Below are positions 16,846 through 25,957 of a stretch of 44,362 bases of DNA, piece by piece. A program made the translations under genes and the position numbers. Below the pieces are notes generated by a model. That model searched no databases. It saw only the letters and a program-made list of their open reading frames with translations, and was not told where the DNA came from. The stretch's first letter is position 1; each line of letters opens with the position of its first letter. The DNA comes from an uncultured Dysgonomonas sp. (lineage in GTDB: Bacteria; Bacteroidota; Bacteroidia; Bacteroidales; Dysgonomonadaceae): NCBI RefSeq assembly GCF_934668725.1, contig NZ_CAKUOF010000024.1, forward strand, positions 1 through 44,362, given 5' to 3'.

Positions 16846-17877
16846 TTAGAAAATGAGGCTTAATAACCAGTATACAAAGCCTGCCATAAGGGCACTTACG
16901 GGGATAGTTATAATCCATGCAACCAATAAATCCTTGGTAACTCCCCATCTAACGGCTGATAGTCTTTTAACGGCACCTACCCCCATAATACTACCTGTAA
17001 TAACATGAGTTGTACTTACGGGAATATGTAACATTTCGGAGATAAATAATGTGATAGAACCGGCTGTTTGCGCACAAAATCCTTCGACAGGAGTAATTTT
17101 AGTAATACGGTTACCCATGGTCTTCATAATTTTCCAGCCCCCTGACATAGTACCGATAGCAATAGCCGAGAAACACACTAATGGAATCCAGTCATGCATT
17201 TCATTCAGATCGGACATCATCATCCAATGAGGCAGATCGGGTATACCTTGATTGGCAATAAGTGCAGCAGCTATGATACCCATTACTTTCTGAGAATCAT
17301 TTAGTCCATGTCCTATACTTAGTAATGCCGATGATACGAGTTGTAGACCTTTGAACCATCTGTCTGCTTTACCCGGCCTGACTTTTTTCATCGCATGAAG
17401 AGTAATTATCGTGATGATATTACCTCCGATCATACCAATTAAAGGAGCTACAACAATAAAGAGAGCTATTATTCCAACTGTATCCAAATGCACAGCTTTA
17501 ATACCTCCACCTGCAATAGCAGCACCTGCAAACCCTCCGATAAGGGTATGCGAAGATGAAGACGGTATTCCCAGCCACCATGTAATAAGATTCCAGATGA
17601 TTGCAGCAACCAATCCGGCTATAATAACATGTGACGGAGATGCAATATTTGATAAATCTACAGTTTTAGCAACTGTATTTGCAATACCGAATCCTCCAAT
17701 GATATGTTTTGCGATAAAGTAGGCTACGAAGTTAAAAAATGCAGCCCAGATAACGGCTTGAGTAGGGGTGAGAACCTTAGTTGACACTACTGTTGCAATG
17801 GAATTGGCAGCATCGTGAAAACCGTTTATATAGTCAAAAATAATAGCAAGAACAATAATAAGAATTAATAGCGTCAT
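16846..17877 (-). CDS. Inorganic phosphate transporter, PiT family
   Basis: The 343-residue polytopic membrane protein has about ten hydrophobic segments. It carries the two inverted PiT signatures, GFHDAANSIATVVSTKVLTP at residues 20-39 and GHGLNDSQKVMG near 190, plus the PSSSSHTLIGGFAGAA repeat and VSTTHVITGSIMGVG. PiT proteins import phosphate (often as a metal-phosphate complex) driven by a cation gradient. It lies 14 bp downstream of a PhoU-like (DUF47) gene, the common Bacteroidetes pairing in which that partner is thought to regulate the transporter. Confidence 0.95.
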   Translation of the reverse strand: MTLLILIIVLAIIFDYINGFHDAANSIATVVSTKVLTPTQAVIWAAFFNFVAYFIAKHIIGGFGIANTVAKTVDLSNIASPSHVIIAGLVAAIIWNLITWWLGIPSSSSHTLIGGFAGAAIAGGGIKAVHLDTVGIIALFIVVAPLIGMIGGNIITIITLHAMKKVRPGKADRWFKGLQLVSSALLSIGHGLNDSQKVMGIIAAALIANQGIPDLPHWMMMSDLNEMHDWIPLVCFSAIAIGTMSGGWKIMKTMGNRITKITPVEGFCAQTAGSITLFISEMLHIPVSTTHVITGSIMGVGAVKRLSAVRWGVTKDLLVAWIITIPVSALMAGFVYWLLSLIF

Positions 17878-17891
17878 CGATTTGCTTTATT

Positions 17892-18539
17892 TTATGAGTA
17901 TTTGATGATGATAGTCTTTATTATTTTACCGACAGCTTCTTGTGTGTCAGTTGCTTTTTCAAGCTCATGTAGGATATCCTTCAACTTTATTACCTCAATC
18001 GCGTCTTTTTCGTTTTCGAAAAGGTCAATCAAGAAATGTTCGTATACATCGTCTGCCTTAGACTCTATTTCATGTAATTTATTGCAATACTCTCTAACCT
18101 TTGTCGGGTTTTTCTTCAATACATCCAGTTCATCGATTGCTTTTGTCAGATACTCTGCCGATTCGCGAACCAAGTGAGCCAGTAGCTTAGCACTTTCCGG
18201 CATTACTTTCGGACTGTAGAGCATGATTCTTTTAGCACAGCTATTAATGTGGTCAATCACATCATCGAGTCTGCTCGACAGCGTGTTTATATCTTCTCTG
18301 TCGAATGGAGTAATAAACGTGTTGTTTAACTCTTCAAAAATCTTCGCTTGGAGTTTATCTCCGCGACGTTCCTGATCTTTTACTTTTTTGTATAACTCAA
18401 CTGCTTCTTCGTGGTTTTTTGCTTGTACACATCCAATGATTAAATCAGAAGCTGTTAGGATAACATCAGCCATTTGGCTGAGGAGCGGAAAGAATTTGTT
18501 TTCTTTTGGAACAAATCTGTCGAATAAGTTATTCTTCAT
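17892..18539 (-). CDS. PhoU-like protein, DUF47 family
   Basis: The 215-residue all-helical protein of the DUF47/PhoU-related family starts LFDRFVPKENKFFPLLSQMADVI and contains repeated helical metal-binding type segments such as EERRGDKLQAKIFEELN. In context it is the first gene of an operon with the PiT transporter (14-bp gap) and probably regulates phosphate uptake. It has no signal peptide and no membrane helices. A TATCTTTG box lies 50 bp upstream on the same strand. Confidence 0.92.
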   Translation of the reverse strand: MKNNLFDRFVPKENKFFPLLSQMADVILTASDLIIGCVQAKNHEEAVELYKKVKDQERRGDKLQAKIFEELNNTFITPFDREDINTLSSRLDDVIDHINSCAKRIMLYSPKVMPESAKLLAHLVRESAEYLTKAIDELDVLKKNPTKVREYCNKLHEIESKADDVYEHFLIDLFENEKDAIEVIKLKDILHELEKATDTQEAVGKIIKTIIIKYS

Positions 18540-18588
18540 ATGTTTATTTAACCTGTAAGTCTAGATACTGGGTTTGAATATTTTGCTG

Positions 18589-18596
18589 CAAAGATA
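18589..18596 (-). promoter_or_regulatory. Promoter -7 box of the PhoU-like/PiT operon
   Basis: TATCTTTG on the minus strand is followed by GCAGC and lies about 50 nt before the start codon. No TTTG is seen at the ideal -33 spacing. Confidence 0.55.
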
Positions 18597-18756
18597 TAGT
18601 AAAAAAACAAAAAGTTAACCTTTTTTTAACATTAAAAAGTGAACAATTTGAGCATCGTGACAATCTATTTGCTTGTTAGCTAAGCTAGACAAAGTTCCAT
18701 ATCTAACATTTCAAAGTAATAACTATCAATTGTATTCTATTCGTCAATGCAATAAA

Positions 18757-18771
18757 AAGGTCTGAGACCTT
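18757..18771. repeat. 15-bp palindrome, copy 5
   Basis: AAGGTCTGAGACCTT is identical to copy 1. It overlaps the TAA stop (18770-18772) of the LolE-like gene. On the minus strand the stem is followed by TTTTTAT, so this copy may also end transcription. Confidence 0.8.
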
Positions 18772-19999
18772 AAGAATATGTATTTAATTTTTTCTTTAAG
18801 GTATTTACGGGGTATAGTACTATGAGGAAGCCTATAAGGCTGACAGTGAAGAAAATAAAGAAGATGTCTGAAGCCAGAACAGAAACAGGATAGGCATCAA
18901 CAACAAAGGTTCCCGGTGTTTGACCCAGCTTCAACAGGCCAAAATGTTCCTGCAAAAGACAAAGAGTTAATCCCAGAATAAGTCCTGTAATAGCACCCGT
19001 CATCGAGATAAGCCAGCCTTCGATAAGGAATATACGTGATATGAGTTTGGAGTTAGCCCCCATATTCTGTAATATTTTGATGTCGTCGTGCTTATCAACT
19101 ATTAGCATGGATAATGAGCCTACAACATTAAATACTGCAATAATAAGAATAAAAGCAAGGATAAGGAATGTAACCCATTTCTCGATATTTACCATCCGGA
19201 ATGAATCGGCCTGTTGTTCAAATCTGTTTTTTACAACAAAATTGTCTCCGAGTATATTTTGGATTTTCTTTTCAACCTTATCAACAGAAGCACCTTCTTT
19301 TAGTTTTATATCTAATGATGAAACTTCTGTGTCATATCTGAATAGCTGGCGTGCCAGGCTGAGAGACACGATCAGCATTTGCTCGTCATACTTAGCCTGA
19401 TTAAGTGAAAATATTCCGGCAGGATAAGCATACGCTTGTGTGAAAGCATTAGATGGATTTGCCAGTTGTATTTTTACATCCCGTTTGGGTGAATATATTT
19501 CTAAAGGAGTAATATTGTCTGCCCGTAACCCCAGATTCATAGCCAATCCGACTCCCGCTACGCAAAAATCTACATCCCCTTCTTTTAAAGCGAATGTACC
19601 GTTAATGATAAATTTGTCGGTATCCGCCATCTTCTTGAAATTATCGGATACCCCCTTTATCAGTACCGGATCTTGTCTTTCTCCATATTTTACCAAGGCA
19701 TTTTCTTCTATTGTTTCAGAAATAATATCTATTTCGGGAAGTTGTTTTACCTTTTCTATGTTGGGATCAGATGGGTCGAATACTTTACCTTTTGCAGGTG
19801 AGATTTGTAATGTAGGATCGATGACGCTGAAAGAATCTGATACGAGTTGGGTGAACCCGTTAAAAATAGATAGTGTGCACACCATTGCCAGCGTAGCAAT
19901 AGCTATACCGCATACCGAAATCAAAGAAATCACATTGATGGCATTATGCGATTTCTTGGAGAATAGATACCGGCGGGCTATGTAAAAAGATAGATTCAC
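18770..19999 (-). CDS. FtsX/LolE-type ABC transporter permease
   Basis: The 409-residue permease has one N-terminal transmembrane helix (about 20-45), a large periplasmic MacB-PCD-like domain (about 50-250) and three C-terminal helices of the FtsX fold (about 273-300, 325-350, 370-395). The start NLSFYIARRYLFSKKSHNAINVISLISV is typical of LolC/LolE-type permeases, which release lipoproteins to the LolA chaperone. The ATPase partner is not adjacent. It overlaps rbfA by 4 bp, so translation is probably coupled. The exact assignment as LolE rather than another FtsX-type permease is inference. Confidence 0.9.
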   Translation of the reverse strand: MNLSFYIARRYLFSKKSHNAINVISLISVCGIAIATLAMVCTLSIFNGFTQLVSDSFSVIDPTLQISPAKGKVFDPSDPNIEKVKQLPEIDIISETIEENALVKYGERQDPVLIKGVSDNFKKMADTDKFIINGTFALKEGDVDFCVAGVGLAMNLGLRADNITPLEIYSPKRDVKIQLANPSNAFTQAYAYPAGIFSLNQAKYDEQMLIVSLSLARQLFRYDTEVSSLDIKLKEGASVDKVEKKIQNILGDNFVVKNRFEQQADSFRMVNIEKWVTFLILAFILIIAVFNVVGSLSMLIVDKHDDIKILQNMGANSKLISRIFLIEGWLISMTGAITGLILGLTLCLLQEHFGLLKLGQTPGTFVVDAYPVSVLASDIFFIFFTVSLIGFLIVLYPVNTLKKKLNTYS

Positions 20000-20355
20000 T
20001 CTTCAGTTTCTTTCTTTCCTTCGGTGTTTAATAATTTGTCAATATTCTCCAGATAATCTAAGGAGTCATCAATATAAAATACGAGTTCAGGGATAATGCG
20101 TAGCTGTTTGCCTAAACGCTGTCCTAAATCGTAGCGAATAGCTTTTACATTTGTTTTGATGTTGGCTAATAATTCTTTTCCTTTTTCGGATGGAAAGATA
20201 CTTAAGTAAGCCTTTGCTACGCTTAGGTCGGGGCTAATTCTAACACCGCTTACCGATACTAATATACCGGGCATTGCTTTTGTTTGTAGCAGAAAAATTT
20301 CACCCAATTCTTTCTGGATGAGTCTGTTTATCTTTTGTTGTCTGGTTGTTTCCAT
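19996..20355 (-). CDS. rbfA: Ribosome-binding factor A
   Basis: The 119-residue KH-like protein aids maturation of the 30S subunit by binding near the 5' end of 16S rRNA. Recognisable motifs are RQQKINRLIQKELGEIF at the N-terminus, VSGVRISPDLSVAKAYLSIFP in the middle, and PELVFYIDDSLDY near the end. The length is normal. It overlaps the downstream permease gene by 4 bp and follows the methyltransferase by 77 bp, with a degenerate palindrome in that gap. Confidence 0.95.
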   Translation of the reverse strand: METTRQQKINRLIQKELGEIFLLQTKAMPGILVSVSGVRISPDLSVAKAYLSIFPSEKGKELLANIKTNVKAIRYDLGQRLGKQLRIIPELVFYIDDSLDYLENIDKLLNTEGKKETEE

Positions 20356-20419
20356 TATCTATATCTTATTTTGTTATTAACTAATCTTTATTGTTTGTTG
20401 TATTTGCCAAGGTAATAAG

Positions 20420-20434
20420 AAGGTCTGTTATCTT
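20420..20434. repeat. 15-bp palindrome, copy 6 (degenerate)
   Basis: AAGGTCTGTTATCTT has the same left half as copies 1 and 5, while the right half has diverged. As in copies 1, 2 and 5, it overlaps a TAA stop, here that of the methyltransferase gene (20433-20435). Confidence 0.5.
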
Positions 20435-21068
20435 ATTTTTTCCAGATAAGAGTCAGACCGTCGCGAACAGGTAGTATCACTTTCTCTACCCTTGGATCTT
20501 TGGCTAGCATATCATTAAACTCTTGTATGCCGATTGTTTGTTTATCGGTAGGATGAGGAGTTTCTAAAACTTTACCATCCCAAATCGTATTGTCTGCTAT
20601 AATTAAACCTCCCGGACGAACCTTGTCGAATATCAAATCATAATATTCACAGTAATGACGTTTGTTGGCATCTATAAAGACAAGGTCAAAGATACAATCT
20701 ATTGTTGGTATTATTTGTATTGCATCACCAATATGTAAGTGTATCTTGTCTTTAAGCTTCGATTTATGCAGATGTTTCATGATGAAATCTTCCAGTTCAT
20801 CGTTTACCTCTATTGTATGTATTTCTGCTTCATCGGTAGCTCCTTCCGCTAAACAGAGTGTAGCATATGCAGTATAGGTGCCTATTTCCAAGATGTACTT
20901 AGGTTGGATCATACGGCAAAACATTTTAAGCAGTCTGCCTTGTAGATGTCCTGATAGCATACGCGGACGGAGCAGGTTTACATGGGCATCCCGATTGAGG
21001 TTTCTCAGTAACTCGCCTTCCTCGTCAATATGAGATAGGATATATTGTTCTATATTATCTTGCTCCAT
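20433..21068 (-). CDS. Class I SAM-dependent O-methyltransferase
   Basis: The 211-residue protein of the caffeoyl-CoA/catechol O-methyltransferase family has SAM-binding motif I ILEIGTYTAYATLCLAEG (about 59-76), the acidic IHTIEVNDELEDF, and the metal-site motif FDLVFIDANKRHYCEYYD followed by GGLIIADNTIWDGKV. These enzymes methylate hydroxyl groups of small molecules or tRNA bases (the TrmR branch is related); the substrate here is not evident. It follows the GNAT gene by 4 bp and precedes rbfA. The neighbourhood hints at a translation-linked role, but only weakly. Confidence 0.92.
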   Translation of the reverse strand: MEQDNIEQYILSHIDEEGELLRNLNRDAHVNLLRPRMLSGHLQGRLLKMFCRMIQPKYILEIGTYTAYATLCLAEGATDEAEIHTIEVNDELEDFIMKHLHKSKLKDKIHLHIGDAIQIIPTIDCIFDLVFIDANKRHYCEYYDLIFDKVRPGGLIIADNTIWDGKVLETPHPTDKQTIGIQEFNDMLAKDPRVEKVILPVRDGLTLIWKK

Positions 21069-21072
21069 ATTT

Positions 21073-21531
21073 CTATATGCTATTTTTACAGAGTGTAAAG
21101 TTAATTATTTCAACGTTTCTTCTCACTACAATATTTTCTCTTTCTAGTGTAAACCCTTTGTTTAAGAAAAAAGGGAGAGCCACTTTTGAAGCATCAACAG
21201 TTAATTTCTTTATTTGTAGTTTGCAAGCTTCAGTTTCAATAGTTTGATAAAGCAGCGATGCAATGCCTTTGTGTTGGTAGTCGGGGTGAACGTATAAATG
21301 ATTGATATAACCGCTTGAAGGAATAAAATCAATATAGCCGGCAATTTCTTCTTCAATACGACACCAAGTCTTGTTCAACGTAAATTTTTGCTTCAGGATT
21401 GATTCCGGAGCCCATGCATCCAGCTGTATCTTTGTGTATATCTCAGTAGAAATATTATGTACAGCCAAATAGAATATTTCGGCTAGAGGAGTTAAATCTT
21501 CGGAAATGTATTCTTGAATTTGAATAAGCAT
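21073..21531 (-). CDS. GNAT family N-acetyltransferase
   Basis: The 152-residue acetyltransferase has motif A YVHPDYQHKGIASLLYQ (Q87-x-x-G90-x-A92), which binds the acetyl-CoA pyrophosphate. The C-terminal FFLNKGFTLERENIVVRRN is typical of the fold. The acceptor cannot be predicted. It is the first gene of a close string (GNAT, methyltransferase, rbfA, LolE-like permease), with a 4-bp gap to the methyltransferase. Confidence 0.92.
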   Translation of the reverse strand: MLIQIQEYISEDLTPLAEIFYLAVHNISTEIYTKIQLDAWAPESILKQKFTLNKTWCRIEEEIAGYIDFIPSSGYINHLYVHPDYQHKGIASLLYQTIETEACKLQIKKLTVDASKVALPFFLNKGFTLERENIVVRRNVEIINFTLCKNSI

Positions 21532-21569
21532 ATATTGAGTAATAATGAATATTGATAGTTATAAAACAA

Positions 21570-21608
21570 ATGAGATAATAAACGATTTTGACATCGCTAT
21601 TATCTCAT
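21570..21608 (-). terminator. Terminator of aroQ-pyk
   Basis: ATGAGATAATA (21570-21580) pairs exactly with TATTATCTCAT (21598-21608), and an inner CGAT/ATCG extends the stem. On the minus strand it is followed by TTGTTTTAT. It lies 38 bp after the pyk stop. Confidence 0.8.
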
Positions 21609-21646
21609 CAGTTGCAATTATGCTATTTTGTTTTTATACAAAGCAA

Positions 21647-23110
21647 TTATTCTACTGGAACATCATATTTGTCGCCAGCATCAAGAACTTTACCTACATT
21701 GTTGATTTCAAGGAAAGATGTACCTCCACCTTCTGTGAAACTTCCGCTTAGGTAAGCAACAGTATCTTCTTTGCTTACAAATTTAGATTCAGTAAGGTTT
21801 TGCAATGCTTTCAAGAAATATTGTTTGTGTTTGTTAGTTGTATAACCTGTATCCTCTTGGAAACGAGCATCAACACCATAACAAACCGAAAGGTAACGAG
21901 CAACTTCTTCTTTGTTACAGATTGCAAATACTGGGTTTTTGCTACGGAATGCAGCCAATGTACGTGCAGTACGTCCAGTTACGCTATCGGTAATAATTGC
22001 TTTAACGCCAAGTTGGTTTACTGATTTAACAGCTTGTTTAGCAAGGAATGAAGTATTGTCATACTCTGAATCTTTAAATGGAACAGGAATAATATTCTCT
22101 TCCAATTTAGAAATTTCAGCAGCACGAGCTACTTGAGCCATTGTGCGAACAGCTTCAACAGGATATTTACCATAAGCAGTTTCGCCACTTAACATCACAG
22201 CGTCAGTTCCATAATATACTGCGTTAGCAATATCGGCAACCTCAGCACGTGTTGGGCGTGGATTTTCGATCATAGTGTGCAACATTTGAGTAGCAACGAT
22301 AACCGGTTTTTTGTATTCGATTGCTTTACGGATCAACAAACGTTGGATTCCCGGGATGTTTTCTTGAGGAACTTCGATACCCAAGTCTCCACGAGCTACC
22401 ATTACACCATAAGCGTGTTCGTAAATTTCGTCGATGTTATCAACACCTTCTTGATTTTCGATTTTCGCAATGATTTTAATGTCACTGTTGTGAGCATCTA
22501 GTATTTTTTGAACGTCAAGAACGTCACCTTTATGTCTTACGAAAGAGTGTGCAATGAAGTCTGCTCCGTATTTGATAGCAATTTCAATACATTTTTTATC
22601 TTTCTCAGTAATTGAAGGTAGATTTACACTAACACCTGGGATGTTAACGCTTTTACGGCTACCGATTGTTCCGTTATTTTGAACTTCTACAAGAAGATAG
22701 TCATTTCCTTTTTCGATTACTTTAAGAGCTGTTTCACCATCATCGATAAGAAGTAAATTTCCAACAGGAACATCTTTTACGATACTTGGATATGATACAG
22801 CAATTTGTTCTGGAGTTGATTTTACATTGATGTCTCCGATAACTTTCAGTTTATCACCTGTTTTTACAACAATTTTTTCGCCAGATTCAGTTGCAGTTGT
22901 ACGGATTTCAGGACCTTTAGTGTCCATCATAAGACCGATAGTCTTAGATACGGCACGCACATTGTTGATTACCTCAATGAAACCTTCTTCTGTCATGTGA
23001 GCCGAATTCATTCTAACGACATTGATCCCTTCGTTGTATAACGAGCGGATGAAATCAACATCACAACGCATGTCTGAAATTGTTGCAACAATTTTCGTTT
23101 TCTTAAACAT
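21647..23110 (-). CDS. pyk: Pyruvate kinase
   Basis: The 487-residue enzyme transfers phosphate from phosphoenolpyruvate to ADP, the last step of glycolysis. The TIM barrel opens KKTKIVATISDM and carries NVVRMNSAHM, the Mg site segment IIAKIENQEGVDNIDEI, the catalytic MVARGDLGIEVP, and the loop PTRAEVADIANAVYYGTDAVMLSGETAYGKYP. The C-terminal regulatory domain follows (about 350-487). It lies 25 bp after aroQ and is probably co-transcribed, ending at the 21570-21608 terminator. Confidence 0.97.
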   Translation of the reverse strand: MFKKTKIVATISDMRCDVDFIRSLYNEGINVVRMNSAHMTEEGFIEVINNVRAVSKTIGLMMDTKGPEIRTTATESGEKIVVKTGDKLKVIGDINVKSTPEQIAVSYPSIVKDVPVGNLLLIDDGETALKVIEKGNDYLLVEVQNNGTIGSRKSVNIPGVSVNLPSITEKDKKCIEIAIKYGADFIAHSFVRHKGDVLDVQKILDAHNSDIKIIAKIENQEGVDNIDEIYEHAYGVMVARGDLGIEVPQENIPGIQRLLIRKAIEYKKPVIVATQMLHTMIENPRPTRAEVADIANAVYYGTDAVMLSGETAYGKYPVEAVRTMAQVARAAEISKLEENIIPVPFKDSEYDNTSFLAKQAVKSVNQLGVKAIITDSVTGRTARTLAAFRSKNPVFAICNKEEVARYLSVCYGVDARFQEDTGYTTNKHKQYFLKALQNLTESKFVSKEDTVAYLSGSFTEGGGTSFLEINNVGKVLDAGDKYDVPVE

Positions 23111-23134
23111 AAAAGTAGTTTTTAATTATAATAA

Positions 23135-23563
23135 TTATTTTGTATTTCTAATAATGTATTCTATCGCTAATCTGTAAGATTCGAAACCCAATCCGACTAC
23201 TGAGCCTTTGCAGGCTGGAGCTATCATCGATTTGTGGCGAAACTCTTCACGAGCATGTATGTTAGATATATGTACCTCTATAACCGGAGTGGTTACTGCT
23301 TTAATTGCATCGTGCAAGGCAATTGAGGTGTGTGTATATGCTCCCGCATTCATCACAATACCATCATATTCAAATCCAACTTTATGTATTTTATCTATCA
23401 AGTCTCCTTCATGGTTCGATTGGTAATAATGTAACTCGCAACTGTTGGAGTATGAAGAAACCAATTCATCGAAATACGCATCAAATGTAGTATTTCCATA
23501 TATAGTCGGCTCCCGCTTTCCCAATAAGTTTAAATTAGGTCCGTTTATTACCAATATCTTCAT
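23135..23563 (-). CDS. aroQ: Type II 3-dehydroquinate dehydratase
   Basis: The 142-residue enzyme dehydrates 3-dehydroquinate to 3-dehydroshikimate in the shikimate pathway. The family motif LVINGPNLNLLGKREPTIYG carries the catalytic Tyr22. SNHEGDLIDKIH, NAGAYTHTSIALHDAI and VEVHISNIHAREEFRHKS follow. The length is normal for the type II fold, which forms dodecamers. It precedes pyk by 25 bp, and a TATCTTTG promoter box lies 50 bp upstream. Confidence 0.97.
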   Translation of the reverse strand: MKILVINGPNLNLLGKREPTIYGNTTFDAYFDELVSSYSNSCELHYYQSNHEGDLIDKIHKVGFEYDGIVMNAGAYTHTSIALHDAIKAVTTPVIEVHISNIHAREEFRHKSMIAPACKGSVVGLGFESYRLAIEYIIRNTK

Positions 23564-23612
23564 GTGTAATAGTGTTTTAGCTATTCAGGATGATTGATGA
23601 GAAATAATGGTA

Positions 23613-23620
23613 CAAAGATA
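23613..23620 (-). promoter_or_regulatory. Promoter -7 box of aroQ-pyk
   Basis: TATCTTTG on the minus strand lies about 50 nt before the aroQ start. The -33 element is not clear. Confidence 0.55.
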
Positions 23621-23690
23621 GACATTTTTTTGTTCATTTAAATACTAAAGATATATTGTTTTGTGTAAAAACACAATGTGTTAATACGAA

Positions 23691-23735
23691 AAAAAACGGC
23701 AGTGATATTCTCGGATGAACAATCTGCCGTTTTTT
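23691..23735 (-). terminator. Terminator of the long purF gene
   Basis: AAAAAACGGCAG (23691-23702) and CTGCCGTTTTTT (23724-23735) form a 12-bp stem around a 21-nt loop. On the minus strand a T-run completes an intrinsic terminator 25 bp after the stop. Confidence 0.85.
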
Positions 23736-23759
23736 ATATAAATGTGGTGTATTTAATAC

Positions 23760-25658
23760 TTAATATGATCTTTTCTCTAAACCTTCAATATAGTTAAGGA
23801 AGGCTGTATTTACCGTGCGGTTTCCTCCCGGTGTAGGGTAGTTTCCTGAGAAATACCAGTCCCCATTGTTGTCAGGACACGCTTTGTGTAAGTTCTCGAT
23901 GCTTTGGAAAACAATTTCCACTTTTGCCTCAGTACCTTCGGGAGTCAGCATTTGAGCAATTTTTTCAGAAATTTCTTCTTCAGTAAAAGGCTCGTATATT
24001 TCTTTGACATAATTAACTATTTCTTCCTTAGACTTATTGCGTTGAGCGAGCGATTTGCGATACACCTCGTCAATTACATACTGCATTCCTCTGTCTTTGA
24101 GAAGTTCTATTGCAGCTCTGAAAGCGGCGAATTCACTCATGCGTGACATATCTATGCCGTAACAATCGGGATACCTGATTTGAGGAGATGAAGACAAGAC
24201 TACAATTTTTTTAGGATGAAGTCGATCCAACATCTTGATGATGCTTTGTTGAAGGGTTGTTCCCCTGACAATACTGTCATCTATTACGACGAGATTATCC
24301 TTATAAGGGCGGATCGATTCATAAGTTACATCATAAACGTGGGCAGCCAGATCGTTTCGACCTTTATCTTCCGAAATAAACGTTCTTAATTTGATATCTT
24401 TTATCGCCACTTTTTCGGTGCGGACTTTCATTGCCAGAATCCGTTTGATATCGTCATTGGTGGCGTGCTCTCCTTTCTCTCTGATTTTTTTGAACCTTAC
24501 TTCCTGCATGTATTCTTCTAAACCCTGAGTCATGCCGTAAAATGCAACTTCGGCAGTGTTGGGGATAAAAGAAAATACAGTGTTACGAAGATCCGAATCA
24601 ATAGATTTCAAGATGCGTGGAAGAAGAAGTTTTCCTAGTTCTTTTCGCTCTCTGTAAATATCAGCATCTGATCCTCTTGAGAAATAAATACGTTCAAAAG
24701 AACAAGGTGCGTATGATTCTTTTTTCTCTATAATCTGAGGAAACATTACGCGACCATCTTTTTTTACCACAATAGCTTGCCCGGCTTCCAATTCTTTGAT
24801 GTCTGAAACATCCAGATTCATTGTTGTTTGAATAACAGGACGTTCCGAAGCGACTACGACAATCTCGTCATCCATATAATAATATGCCGGACGAATACCC
24901 CACGGATCACGGAAAACAAATGAGTCACCGCATCCTATAAGCCCACCGATTACAAATCCGCCATCCCACTTTTCGCTGGCTGTACGCAGCATAAATGGTA
25001 TATCCAGATTTTCTTCGATAAGTTTATTGAGTTCTGTTCCTTTAACAGTTTTGTCTTTTCCGTATTTGTCGAACTGGAATTGTACTTCACGATCTAAATA
25101 ATGTCCGAGAGATTCTAACAGAACAAAAGTATCTGCATAATCACGGGGATGTTGCCCTTCTTTAACCAAGTCGTTAAATAATTCGTCAACATTCGTCATG
25201 TTGAAATTACCTGCAATGGCAAGATTTCGAGATGCCCAATTATTACGTCTCAGGAATGGATGCACATAAGACAAACCGGATTTTCCTGTGGTACTATATC
25301 TCAGGTGACCAAGAAACAACTCACCGGCAAAAGGCAGGTTCTTTTTGGCGAAAACGGGGTCATTAAGGTTTTCGGCAGAAGCCTTTCCGAAGTGATTATG
25401 GACATTCGCGAAAATTTCGGATATAGCACTTGATCCCGTAGCTCTTTCTCTGAATATAAATTCAGTACCCGGTTCAGTATCCATTTTTACAACAGCCAAT
25501 CCCGCACCTTCCTGTCCGCGGTTGTGCTGTTTTTCCATCAGCAGGTATAGCTTATTTAATCCATACCGCCATGTTCCATACTTTTCCTGATAATATTCAA
25601 GTGGTTTTAAGAGACGGATCATTGCGATCCCGCATTCGTGCTTTAACGATTCTGTCAT
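23760..25658 (-). CDS. purF: Amidophosphoribosyltransferase, long Bacteroidetes form
   Basis: The 632-residue protein joins an N-terminal class II glutamine amidotransferase domain (catalytic Cys9 in HECGIAMI, which implies removal of an 8-residue propeptide) to a phosphoribosyltransferase domain with the PRPP loop LVVIDDSIVRGTT near residue 465. It catalyses the first committed step of purine synthesis, glutamine plus PRPP to phosphoribosylamine. It is about 150 residues longer than the E. coli enzyme, with extra sequence around 180-230 and 360-420 and a long C-terminal tail. The long form is typical of Bacteroidetes, where a short PurF may also exist, so its exact role may differ. A -7 box TATATTTG lies at 25711-25718. 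Confidence 0.88.
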   Translation of the reverse strand: MTESLKHECGIAMIRLLKPLEYYQEKYGTWRYGLNKLYLLMEKQHNRGQEGAGLAVVKMDTEPGTEFIFRERATGSSAISEIFANVHNHFGKASAENLNDPVFAKKNLPFAGELFLGHLRYSTTGKSGLSYVHPFLRRNNWASRNLAIAGNFNMTNVDELFNDLVKEGQHPRDYADTFVLLESLGHYLDREVQFQFDKYGKDKTVKGTELNKLIEENLDIPFMLRTASEKWDGGFVIGGLIGCGDSFVFRDPWGIRPAYYYMDDEIVVVASERPVIQTTMNLDVSDIKELEAGQAIVVKKDGRVMFPQIIEKKESYAPCSFERIYFSRGSDADIYRERKELGKLLLPRILKSIDSDLRNTVFSFIPNTAEVAFYGMTQGLEEYMQEVRFKKIREKGEHATNDDIKRILAMKVRTEKVAIKDIKLRTFISEDKGRNDLAAHVYDVTYESIRPYKDNLVVIDDSIVRGTTLQQSIIKMLDRLHPKKIVVLSSSPQIRYPDCYGIDMSRMSEFAAFRAAIELLKDRGMQYVIDEVYRKSLAQRNKSKEEIVNYVKEIYEPFTEEEISEKIAQMLTPEGTEAKVEIVFQSIENLHKACPDNNGDWYFSGNYPTPGGNRTVNTAFLNYIEGLEKRSY

Positions 25659-25710
25659 TACAGTATTCTAAGGTGGAATTGTTCTTTTAATTATTCTAAA
25701 AAAGATACTA

Positions 25711-25718
25711 CAAATATA
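25711..25718 (-). promoter_or_regulatory. Promoter -7 box of the long purF gene
   Basis: TATATTTG on the minus strand lies about 53 nt before the start codon, in the 299-bp divergent gap to the GT87-like gene. No good -33 TTTG is seen. Confidence 0.5.
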
Positions 25719-25957
25719 CTGTGAATTTTGGATGAAAAAAAGTAAGACTTATTTTTTTTAGTAGCGTTCTCAATAAATAAGTAGGATCTTGTAATTATTA
25801 AAAAAATGTAAAATGATTGTGCGGAATTCGAAAAAGAAAAATGTTTTAGACCTTTGCACTCATTATTGCTGATAGGCTTTCAATAAAAAAGTGTATGGAA
25901 GAAAGATCTAAAACTATACAATGAAAAGATATTGAATATATTAATTAATTAACTTCT

